Notes under the pieces: generated by a model
Database searches by the model: none
What the model saw: the letters and a program-made list of their open reading frames with translations, nothing else
Told to the model about the DNA's origin: nothing
Made by a program: the position numbers and the translations under genes
Source of the DNA: Proteobacteria bacterium UBA652
GTDB lineage: Bacteria; Pseudomonadota; Gammaproteobacteria; Nitrosococcales; Methylophagaceae
DNA: 9,962 bases
Assembly (NCBI GenBank): GCA_002299915.1
Contig: DBOG01000030.1
Span: 1-9,962 of the forward strand
Direction of reading: 5' to 3'
Part shown: one piece after another, positions 1-6,584 of the stretch
How the letters are laid out: every line of letters starts with the position of its first letter
How positions within the stretch are numbered: position 1 is the first letter of the stretch

Positions 1-100
1 TGTACGTTAGTAGGATGGTTTCTGTAAACAACGCAGTCAATTCTTACGCCTAAATAATTAAAAAATAGGCCATAAATCAATACCCCAAACAGCCAACTCC

Positions 101-109
101 TGCTATAAT
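101..109 (+). promoter_or_regulatory. Extended -10 promoter of the tRNA-Ser gene
   Basis: TGCTATAAT at 101-109 is a perfect TATAAT box (104-109) with the upstream TGn of an extended -10. It would start RNA near 115-116, a few bases before the tRNA at 124. No good -35 box lies at the expected distance, which an extended -10 can tolerate. The rest of 1-100 shows no gene that I can support. Confidence 0.6.
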
Positions 110-123
110 ATGCGGCTAAACAT

Positions 124-213
124 GGAGAGCTGGCCGAGTGGCTGAAGGCGCACCCCTGCTAAGGGTGTATAGGTTTACCCCTATCGAGGGTTCGAATCCC
201 TCGCTCTCCGCCA
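124..213 (+). tRNA. tRNA-Ser (anticodon GCT)
   Basis: This is a type II tRNA of 90 bases. The acceptor arm GGAGAGC (124-130) pairs with GCTCTCC (203-209), followed by discriminator G and an encoded CCA (211-213). The anticodon stem CACCC/GGGTG encloses the loop CTGCTAA, with GCT at 158-160, which reads AGC/AGT codons. A long variable arm and a T-loop TTCGAAT are present. It is followed by tRNA-Arg(ACG), the same pair as serV-argV in E. coli. Confidence 0.97.
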
Positions 214-285
214 ATTAAATATCAGGTTCGTTTTTCGTTCCCATTTAATAACAATGTTTTATTGCTTAATTGTAGGTGTGTTGGA

Positions 286-314
286 TTGCTCAGCGGCAGC
301 CAACCACGTATAAT
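286..314 (+). promoter_or_regulatory. Promoter of the tRNA-Arg gene
   Basis: A perfect TATAAT lies at 309-314, 11 bases before the mature tRNA end. TTGCTC at 286-291 is a weak -35 (only TTG matches) with a 17-base spacer. This suggests that tRNA-Arg can be transcribed on its own as well as by read-through from tRNA-Ser. I see nothing else in the 112-base spacer between the tRNAs. Confidence 0.55.
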
Positions 315-325
315 TGGCATCTTAT

Positions 326-402
326 GCGCCCGTAGCTCAGCTGGATAGAGTACCTGGCTACGAACCAGGCGGTCACACGTTCGAATCGTGTCGGGCGCAC
401 CA
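326..402 (+). tRNA. tRNA-Arg (anticodon ACG)
   Basis: A 77-base tRNA. The acceptor GCGCCCG (326-332) pairs with CGGGCGC (392-398), then discriminator A and encoded CCA (400-402). The anticodon stem CCTGG/CCAGG encloses CTACGAA, with ACG at 360-362; in bacteria A34 is normally deaminated to inosine by TadA so that it reads CGT, CGC and CGA. D-arm and T-arm (TTCGAAT) are normal. Confidence 0.97.
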
Positions 403-406
403 TAAT

Positions 407-444
407 AAAAAAGCAGTTATCAAAATTGATAACTGCTTTTTTTT
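407..444. terminator. Bidirectional intrinsic terminator
   Basis: A perfect 10-bp stem, GCAGTTATCA (413-422) and TGATAACTGC (427-436), encloses the loop AAAT. Eight T follow on the + side (437-444) and six A precede it (407-412), giving a U-tract on the - strand too. It ends the tRNA transcript five bases after CCA. From the other side it ends the leftward transcript, whose last stop codon is at 450. Confidence 0.9.
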
Positions 445-449
445 ATCTG

Positions 450-883
450 CTATTTATCCTTAACCATTATTTGATTTGATTCGATCTGATTCATGAACTG
501 ACTGACTTTCTGACATGCGAGGTTCTTACTCATTCGATTACCGGCACTATTTTCTGTCGCTAACTTCAGTGTCCAATCATCACATTCTGCCTTTGCGGAA
601 ATCAATTGTTGCCGCTTCTGTTCTGCCACAGCCACAGGATCGATAGCCGTCTGTTCCGCATCATTAGGCAGCGTTCTTCCCAATGCTTGTAATACCTTTT
701 TTGCCTCTGAATCTATAGTAGACTGTTCTATCCTGGTCTCTATTGCATTAGGTTCTTTTCTTCCTGCCAACTAGTGATTATTTTTTCTGTAAAAAACACC
801 GCCACTGAAATGATAAAAAACCACTGCCAAACAGCAGGCTTAACTGACTGTTCTATATGCTTATTCGGCTGATTTTTATTCAT
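450..883 (-). pseudogene. Small single-pass membrane protein gene with one frame break
   Basis: I do not recognise the family. The reading starts at ATG 883, 12 bases after the maeA stop, with a weak GAG-type ribosome site. It gives 47 residues (883-740) with one membrane segment at about 17-36 (AVWQWFFIISVAVFFTEKII). The N-terminus carries several lysines, and the frame then stops at TAG 742-740. A second frame, open from just after a TAG next to 770 down to the TAA at 450, encodes about 100 hydrophilic, charged residues. It lacks an ATG or ribosome site and could only open with TTG at 770. Adding one base in the A-run (T4 on the + strand, 756-759) joins the frames into a 144-residue protein: N-terminal anchor, then a soluble domain with three cysteines. 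I infer one gene broken by a 1-base deletion, a sequencing error, or less likely a programmed -1 shift at A_AAG. Confidence 0.6.
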
Positions 884-895
884 TATCTGCTCTAC

Positions 896-2530
896 TTAAT
901 ATTTTGGCTTCCAGAAGTGGTTTTTAATCTCTGCTGACAGTCTCATATCTGTTTTGTTCTCTGTGGTTTCCCCTGTCGCTTGCGCAATCTTGCCAATTGC
1001 AAAAGCAATACGTCTGCTGACCTCTGATATTTCTGTTAGTGGCGGCAATAATGCACCTTCTCCAGTCGTTGCTAGCGGAGAGCTAGAGGCTAATATATTA
1101 CTGGCGATAGTTAACATATCATCCGTTACCCTAGTAATATCTGCCGTGATAACACCTAAGCCAATGCCAGGGAAAATATAACTATTATTACACTGTGGGA
1201 TATGGAACGTTTGGCCATCATAGCTAACCGCTTTAAACGGGCTTCCGGTCGCAATTAAAGCCCGTCCTTTGCTCCATCTAATCAGTTGCGAAGGGGTTGC
1301 TTCTACTTTGCTTGATGGATTACTCAGTGGGAAAATAATAGGTTGTTCATTCTGTTCCGCCATAACCTTTATCAACCGCTGGGTAAATAATCCTTTTTGA
1401 CCCGATACGCCAATTAAAATATTCGGTTTTGCTTCTCGGATGACCGCTAATAATCCAGGATGTTTACCTCGATATTGCCACTTCTCAATATTATCCAACG
1501 GTTGTGCCAGTGCCTTTTGAAAATCATGTAGATCTGTCATGTTTTGAGTTAATAAACCATCTCGATCAACCATAAAAACCCGACTTCTTGCTTGCTCGGG
1601 CGTTAAGCCTTCTGTACACATTTGTGCAATGATCTGTTCCGCAATACCACAGCCTGCGGATCCAGCACCTGCAAAAGCAACCACTTGGTCAGATAAGTTT
1701 TCACCTTTCGTCTTACATGCGGCTAGCAAAGCACCTACTGTAACGGCCGCTGTACCCTGTATATCATCATTAAAACAACACAATTCATCTCGATAACGCG
1801 TTAATAATGGCATGGCATTATGCTGCGAGAAATCTTCAAACTGTAGCAATACCGTCGGCCAACGTCGTTTTACTGCCTGAATAAAATTATCTAAAAAACG
1901 ATCATAATCATTTTGATTAAGACGTTTTTGACGCCAACCAACATAATTGCGATCTTTTAATAAGCTAGGATTATTAGTGCCTACATCTAGCATGATAGGT
2001 AAACAATGTGCGGGATTGATCCCACCGCAGACAGTGTATAAAGCTAATTTACCAATCGGGATCCCCATTCCACCCACACCTTGATCACCCAAACCTAATA
2101 TCCGACTACCATCCGTTACCACAATCACTCTAATATCATCTGATTGTTGCTGCAAAATGGTATTAATTTCTTCACGATCTGGATACGAAATAAACAGGCC
2201 GCGCGGCTGACGATAATGTGCGGAAAAAGTTTGGCAGGCTTCTCCTACCGTTGGCGTGTAAATAATGGGTAACATTTCTAATAAATGTGTTTGTACCATA
2301 CGATAAAATATCGTCTCATTTTGGTCTTGAAGCGTCCGCAAAAATTGATATTTATCTATCGATTTTTTGACTTGCTTATATTGCTTATAAGCGCGAAATA
2401 CTTGCTGATCTAGTGTTTCCTCTATATCTGGCAGCAATCCTAACAATCCTAATTCTTTACGCTCTTGTTGACTAAACGCCGTGCCTTTATTACGCAATGA
2501 ATCATTCAGTAATGCTTGCCCTTTTTTCAT
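896..2530 (-). CDS. maeA: NAD-dependent malic enzyme
   Basis: This cytoplasmic enzyme converts malate to pyruvate and CO2 with reduction of NAD, feeding gluconeogenesis or acetyl-CoA supply during growth on C4 acids. The 544 residues match the SfcA/MaeA family (E. coli 565) over the full length. The N-terminal malic domain has YTPTVGEACQ with catalytic Tyr91, the glycine-rich LGLGDQGVGGMGIPIGK ending in catalytic Lys161, and metal ligands Glu232-Asp233 (FEDF) and Asp256 (FNDDIQGT). A Rossmann NAD-binding fold follows, with GAGSAG at 288-293, then GVSGQ, LSNPSSKVEATP and CNNSYIFPGIGLGV. NAD preference comes from family membership, not from a residue I tested. The ATG at 2530 has an AGGA site (2536-2539) five bases upstream. 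It lies 52 bases after the aldehyde dehydrogenase stop, in the same direction, so co-transcription is possible, though a -10-like box sits in the gap. Confidence 0.95.
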   Translation of the reverse strand: MKKGQALLNDSLRNKGTAFSQQERKELGLLGLLPDIEETLDQQVFRAYKQYKQVKKSIDKYQFLRTLQDQNETIFYRMVQTHLLEMLPIIYTPTVGEACQTFSAHYRQPRGLFISYPDREEINTILQQQSDDIRVIVVTDGSRILGLGDQGVGGMGIPIGKLALYTVCGGINPAHCLPIMLDVGTNNPSLLKDRNYVGWRQKRLNQNDYDRFLDNFIQAVKRRWPTVLLQFEDFSQHNAMPLLTRYRDELCCFNDDIQGTAAVTVGALLAACKTKGENLSDQVVAFAGAGSAGCGIAEQIIAQMCTEGLTPEQARSRVFMVDRDGLLTQNMTDLHDFQKALAQPLDNIEKWQYRGKHPGLLAVIREAKPNILIGVSGQKGLFTQRLIKVMAEQNEQPIIFPLSNPSSKVEATPSQLIRWSKGRALIATGSPFKAVSYDGQTFHIPQCNNSYIFPGIGLGVITADITRVTDDMLTIASNILASSSPLATTGEGALLPPLTEISEVSRRIAFAIGKIAQATGETTENKTDMRLSAEIKNHFWKPKY

Positions 2531-2563
2531 GCCGATCCTAAATATTTAATTCTCAATCTATTA

Positions 2564-2569
2564 AGTATA
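2564..2569 (-). promoter_or_regulatory. Possible -10 box for maeA
   Basis: On the - strand TATACT (2569 to 2564) matches five of six -10 positions and lies in the 52-base gap upstream of maeA. I find no convincing -35 box. It may give maeA a promoter of its own in addition to read-through from the aldehyde dehydrogenase gene. Confidence 0.3.
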
Positions 2570-2582
2570 GCAAAAGTATTCA

Positions 2583-4031
2583 TTAAGATAGGCTTGGAGT
2601 ATATGTCACTACCATTTTATTGATCTGCATATCATCCATAGTATAAGGAATCCCCCCCACTCCCAGACCTGATTGCTTCAAGCCTGCAAAGGGCATCCAA
2701 TCCACTCGAAATGCCGTATGGTCATTAATCATCACCGCAGACGCGTCTAATCGTTGGCTAATATCGAACGCCAATATCTGATTTTGGCTATAGACTGCCG
2801 CCTGAAAAGCAAAAGGCAAAGCATTCGCTGCTGAAATAGCATCGTCAACATCACTAAACGGTATCACACATACAACAGGACCAAACACTTCCTGTGTCAT
2901 TACTTTGCTATCGCTAGCGGGCCGATATAATACCGTTGGCGCATAACATTGGTTGTTGCGTGGTCGGCCACCTGATAAACATTGGGATCCTTCGGCAATT
3001 GCCGCTTGCACCCAACTATCAATACGCGCCACTTCATCTGCACGAATAAGCGGCCCCACTTCTGTTTGTAAATCGACAGGATCGCCTAGCTGTAATTTAT
3101 TCGCTGCCGTTGCTAATTCTGATGCTAACTTTTCCGCAATAGTGTGATCCACAAAAATACGCTGCACTGATACACACACCTGACCTGCATGGTAAAACGC
3201 GCCTTTCACCAAACCTGCTAATGCCTGTTCAAGATCAGCATCTGCCATCACAATGACAGGCGCCACACCACCATGCTCTAAAGCGCAACGTGTGCCCGCA
3301 GCCAATTGACTGCGTAAGTACCACCCCACTTTGGCGCTACCGATAAAACTAAAAAAGGCCACCCGCGAATCGGTCACCAGCATTTCAGCTAAATCAATAG
3401 ATTCAGGTATTACCATTTGACACCATGCTTTAGGCAAGCCTGCCTGATGAAAAATATCTACTAATCGTGCACAAGATAGTGGCGTCTCCCTAGCAGGTTT
3501 CACAATCACTGGGCAGCCCGTTGCTATCGCAGGGCCAATTTGATGTGCAATTAAATTCAATGGATGATTAAATGCACTCACCGCCATCACCACACCTATC
3601 GGCTCTTTGCTTATCGTTGCCAATCTATCTGCCGATGCCGTATTTAGTGCCATCGGAATATCTGCGGGCACATCATTGCGCAATGTATCAACACAGATCC
3701 GCAAGCTATCAATACATCGTGCCATCTCAATTCGTGAATCAATAAGCGGTTTACCGCCTTCCTGTGTCGCAGTATAAGCCAGTGTTTCAGCTTGATTTCC
3801 CAACGACACCATCACACGTTCTAAAATAGCTATTCGCTGCGCGACAGATAAGTAATTTGACCTATCAGAAAACACCATCGTCGCATTTACTAATGCCTGC
3901 TCAATTGCAACTTCACCCGCAGTCGCCACTTCCGCCAAGATAGCACCATCATAAGGGTTACATACCTTCAATGGTGTGCCCTTCACAGTGGCACCCGGAA
4001 TCATCAAAGGTACTCGCTCAATTTTAGTCAT
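2583..4031 (-). CDS. Aldehyde dehydrogenase, NAD(P)-dependent, PhnY/lactaldehyde dehydrogenase-like
   Basis: A complete 482-residue member of the aldehyde dehydrogenase superfamily, oxidising an aldehyde to its acid in the cytoplasm. The oxyanion-hole Asn155 sits in SAFNHP, cofactor-binding Lys178 in VIVKPA, and the cofactor loop in FIGSAKVG (229-236). General base Glu252 is in LEHGG, nucleophile Cys286 in HAGQVCVS, and Glu381 in QEVFGPV. The C-terminal signature NDHTAFRVDWMPFAG followed by SGLGVGGIPYTM resembles, from memory, phosphonoacetaldehyde (PhnY) and lactaldehyde dehydrogenases. No phosphonate or fucose genes lie nearby, so the substrate is open. The usual LELGG motif reads LEHGG here, and the following Lys is absent. 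The ATG at 4031 has GGAG (4038-4041) six bases upstream. It is divergent from metG and followed by maeA on the same strand. Confidence 0.9.
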   Translation of the reverse strand: MTKIERVPLMIPGATVKGTPLKVCNPYDGAILAEVATAGEVAIEQALVNATMVFSDRSNYLSVAQRIAILERVMVSLGNQAETLAYTATQEGGKPLIDSRIEMARCIDSLRICVDTLRNDVPADIPMALNTASADRLATISKEPIGVVMAVSAFNHPLNLIAHQIGPAIATGCPVIVKPARETPLSCARLVDIFHQAGLPKAWCQMVIPESIDLAEMLVTDSRVAFFSFIGSAKVGWYLRSQLAAGTRCALEHGGVAPVIVMADADLEQALAGLVKGAFYHAGQVCVSVQRIFVDHTIAEKLASELATAANKLQLGDPVDLQTEVGPLIRADEVARIDSWVQAAIAEGSQCLSGGRPRNNQCYAPTVLYRPASDSKVMTQEVFGPVVCVIPFSDVDDAISAANALPFAFQAAVYSQNQILAFDISQRLDASAVMINDHTAFRVDWMPFAGLKQSGLGVGGIPYTMDDMQINKMVVTYTPSLS

Positions 4032-4084
4032 TACTCACTCCGTCCCTAATCATAAACTACTATACATTAAGACTTGCATAATTT

Positions 4085-4115
4085 ATGACAAAAAAACCGC
4101 ACTGTAAAATATAGT
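4085..4115 (+). promoter_or_regulatory. Candidate metG promoter
   Basis: ATGACA (4085-4090, five of six to the -35 consensus) and TATAGT (4110-4115, five of six to the -10) are separated by 19 bases, slightly longer than ideal. RNA would begin near 4122, after the upstream ATG at 4120, which favours 4186 as the metG start. The region is shared with the divergent aldehyde dehydrogenase gene, for which I found no convincing promoter boxes. Confidence 0.35.
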
Positions 4116-4185
4116 TTTAATGGCTAAAACAGTCCATTTCTGGTATCTTTCACCGGATTATAAAGCATTGAAACTGAAAAAAACC

Positions 4186-6216
4186 ATGTCCAGAAAAATA
4201 CTTGTTACCAGCGCTCTGCCCTATGCCAATGGCTCGATTCATCTTGGCCATTTGGTGGAATATATCCAAACTGATATCTGGGTGCGTTTCCAGAAAATGC
4301 GCGGCCATGAATGCCATTATATTTGCGCTGATGATGCCCATGGCACACCTATCATGCTACGCGCCCAAAGCGAAGGCATCACCCCCGAACAACTAATAGA
4401 AAGCACCTATCAAGAGCATCAAGCTGATTTCGCCGACTTCGCGGTTGATTTTGATCATTTCTCTACCACTCATAGCCCCGAAAATAAAGCTATGGCGAAT
4501 CGAGTTTATCTTGCTAACCGCGATACGGGCCACATCACTACCCGCACTATTAGCCAAGCCTATGATCCCGAAAAAGAAATGTTCCTACCCGATCGCTTTA
4601 TCAAAGGTGAATGTCCTAAATGTGGCAGCGATGACCAATATGGTGATAATTGCGAGGCGTGCGGTGCAACCTATGATACGACCGAGCTTAAAAATCCCGT
4701 ATCCGCCGTATCGGGTGCAACACCGATCACCAAAGATTCCGAACATTACTTCTTCAAACTAAGTGATTTTGAGCCCATGTTGCGGGAATGGACGACTACA
4801 TCAGGCAAGCTGCAGCCTGAAGTGAGTCATAAACTCCAAGAATGGTTTGAAGCCGGCTTAAAAGACTGGGATATTTCACGTGATTCACCCTATTTTGGCT
4901 TTGAAATCCCCGATGCGCCTGGTAAGTTTTTCTATGTCTGGATGGATGCGCCAATTGGCTATTTAGCCAGCTTTAAACAATATTGCAATGCAAATAATAT
5001 TGATTTTGATCAGTATCTTAGCGCTGGGAGTGAAACTGAAATGTTTCATTTTATTGGCAAGGACATCATCAACTTTCATGCCCTATTCTGGCCCGCAATG
5101 CTGCAAGGTGCAGGCTTCCGCTTGCCAACTGCTATTTTTGCCCATGGCTTCCTCACCGTTGATGGCAAAAAAATGTCTAAATCACGCGGTACCTTCATTA
5201 AAGCACGCAGCTACCTCAATCATCTTGACCCAGAATATTTGCGTTATTATTATGCCGCCAAACTCGGCGCAGGCATTGATGATATTGATTTAAATTTAGA
5301 AGATTTCCAAGCACGCATCAACTCAGATCTGGTTGGTAAAGTAGTCAACATTGCCAGCCGCTGTGCTGGTTTTATTGGTAAACATTTTGAGGGCAAACTC
5401 ACTGACAATATCGCCGAACCCGAATTATTTGCTGAATTTATCAATCAAGCAGATAGCATCGCTGAAAAATTTGAATCCCGTGAATATGGCCATGCTATGC
5501 GCGAGATCATGGCGCTAGCCGATAAAGCCAACCAATATATTGATGATAAAAAACCGTGGGCGTTGATTAAAGAAGCCGATCAAGCGCAAGCTGTGCATGA
5601 TATTTGCAGCATGGGGATCAATCTCTTCCGCATTCTTATTGGCTATCTCAAACCTGTTTTACCCCGCACCGCCGAGCAAGCCGAAGCCTTCCTCAATATT
5701 GCGCCACTACAATGGGCTGATTTAAATACGCCCCTACTCAACCACAGCATCAATAAATTCAAACCACTGATGACCCGGATTGAAACCGCCAAAATTGAAG
5801 CGATTCAAGCCGAATCAAAGGAAATTATGGATATAGAAACAGATACAAAATCACCTATCGCTTCTAATAGCGATATTGAACCCATTGCCGATGAAATTAG
5901 CTTTGATGACTTTGCCAAAATCGACCTGCGGATCGCCAAAATCGTGAATGCAGAACATGTCGAAGGCGCCGATAAACTGCTGCAACTCACATTGGATATT
6001 GGCAATGATCAAAAACAAGTGTTCGCCGGCATTAAATCAGCCTACGCACCCGACGATCTCGTCAACAAGCTCACCGTCATGGTCGCCAATCTCGCCCCTA
6101 GAAAAATGCGCTTTGGCCTCTCCGAAGGCATGGTGCTCGCTGCAGGGCCAGGTGGAAAAGACTTGTTTATCTTGAATCCCGATGCAGGCGCTGAGCCTGG
6201 AATGCGAGTTAAGTAA
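4186..6216 (+). CDS. metG: Methionyl-tRNA synthetase
   Basis: This enzyme charges initiator and elongator tRNA-Met with methionine in the cytoplasm. The protein from ATG 4186 has 676 residues, nearly the E. coli length, and begins MSRKILVTSALPYANG as the family does. The class I site has HLGH at 19-22 and KMSKS at 329-333. A zinc knuckle of four cysteines (143, 146, 156, 159; CPKC then CEAC) lies in the connective-peptide insertion. The anticodon-binding helical domain follows, then a C-terminal Trbp111/EMAP-like tRNA-binding domain (about 573-676) that also mediates dimerisation. An in-frame ATG at 4120 would add 22 residues, but they look unlike family sequence, have no ribosome site and overlap the candidate promoter, so I reject that start. 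No strong ribosome site precedes 4186 either. I see no clear intrinsic terminator after the gene. Confidence 0.96.
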   Translation: MSRKILVTSALPYANGSIHLGHLVEYIQTDIWVRFQKMRGHECHYICADDAHGTPIMLRAQSEGITPEQLIESTYQEHQADFADFAVDFDHFSTTHSPENKAMANRVYLANRDTGHITTRTISQAYDPEKEMFLPDRFIKGECPKCGSDDQYGDNCEACGATYDTTELKNPVSAVSGATPITKDSEHYFFKLSDFEPMLREWTTTSGKLQPEVSHKLQEWFEAGLKDWDISRDSPYFGFEIPDAPGKFFYVWMDAPIGYLASFKQYCNANNIDFDQYLSAGSETEMFHFIGKDIINFHALFWPAMLQGAGFRLPTAIFAHGFLTVDGKKMSKSRGTFIKARSYLNHLDPEYLRYYYAAKLGAGIDDIDLNLEDFQARINSDLVGKVVNIASRCAGFIGKHFEGKLTDNIAEPELFAEFINQADSIAEKFESREYGHAMREIMALADKANQYIDDKKPWALIKEADQAQAVHDICSMGINLFRILIGYLKPVLPRTAEQAEAFLNIAPLQWADLNTPLLNHSINKFKPLMTRIETAKIEAIQAESKEIMDIETDTKSPIASNSDIEPIADEISFDDFAKIDLRIAKIVNAEHVEGADKLLQLTLDIGNDQKQVFAGIKSAYAPDDLVNKLTVMVANLAPRKMRFGLSEGMVLAAGPGGKDLFILNPDAGAEPGMRVK

Positions 6217-6492
6217 GACAGAAAACGGATAAAAAATTAGGCTTAAATATTATGGGGAAGTGTTGTTTTGCAGCATTATTAATAAGCCCTCCCGAATTAT
6301 TTCTAAAGTCGCCAAAAACCCAAAACATTCTGATGCTTAAACTTTTATTCATCCTTTTCGCCGGCGCCGCAAAATAAATAAATTTGTGGGAATCAAGCGA
6401 TATTCGGGTGCCCTTGGATGAAAGACATCCATGCCTTTCACCCCTTCGGGGTCGCTACGCGCTCAAAATATTCTCCTGCATATTTTTCTTTG

Positions 6493-6524
6493 GTTCGTTT
6501 TTTTGGGCATGCAAAAAAATGAAC
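6493..6524. repeat. Long hairpin (inverted repeat) upstream of selO
   Basis: Positions 6493-6505 (GTTCG, seven T, G) pair with 6512-6524 (C, seven A, TGAAC): 13 consecutive pairs including one G-U, with a six-base loop GGCATG. The T-run is inside the stem rather than after it, so it is not a standard terminator on either strand. It may be part of a repeat element or act on RNA entering selO. Confidence 0.6.
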
Positions 6525-6546
6525 GCCCAGCGGCAGCAACTAAAAC

Positions 6547-6576
6547 TTCACCTTAAAAAACAGCTTCCGATATACT
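6547..6576 (+). promoter_or_regulatory. Candidate selO promoter
   Basis: TTCACC (6547-6552, four of six to the -35) and TATACT (6571-6576, five of six to the -10) are 18 bases apart. RNA would begin near 6582-6584, immediately before the selO ATG at 6585, implying a leaderless or nearly leaderless message. No purine-rich ribosome site lies between the -10 and the ATG. Confidence 0.45.
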
Positions 6577-6584
6577 GACAAACC

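Larger units (their letters stand above)
6217..6584. other. Structured 368-base intergenic region between metG and selO
   Basis: I see no supportable gene here. The second half (about 6400-6540) is rich in hairpins: GGATG/CATCC (6416-6430), ACCCC/GGGGT around a TTC loop (6440-6452; it can refold as a C(TTCG)G tetraloop), and a 13-bp stem at 6493-6524. A 64-codon frame at 6384-6578 has no ribosome site and an odd composition. The stretch resembles dispersed noncoding repeats rather than a gene, but one window cannot show other copies. The first 70 bases hold a weak interrupted stem (6240-6245 with 6283-6288) lacking a T-tract. Confidence 0.5.

Noticed and set aside
48..70. GCCTA/TAGGC inverted repeat upstream of tRNA-Ser
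   Set aside because: It has only five pairs with a 13-base A-rich loop and no T-tract. It is too weak to call a terminator.
291..300. The 10-mer CAGCGGCAGC shared with 6528-6537
   Set aside because: Dozens of shared 10-mers are expected by chance in 10 kb and the flanks differ.
124..402. tRNA genes as an integration site for a mobile element
   Set aside because: No integrase is present, and I saw no duplicated tRNA 3' end; the neighbouring genes are housekeeping.
4988..5293. 101-codon frame inside metG
   Set aside because: It is a shadow in another frame of the well-conserved metG coding sequence.
6240..6288. Possible metG terminator: GGCTTA/TAAGCC with an inner TGTTG/CAGCA hairpin
   Set aside because: The outer stem is six pairs across a long gap and no T-tract follows, so an intrinsic terminator is not supported.
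6384..6578. 64-codon frame on the + strand in the metG-selO gap
   Set aside because: It has no ribosome site, an odd composition, and crosses three hairpins and the selO promoter. It looks like chance reading of noncoding sequence.
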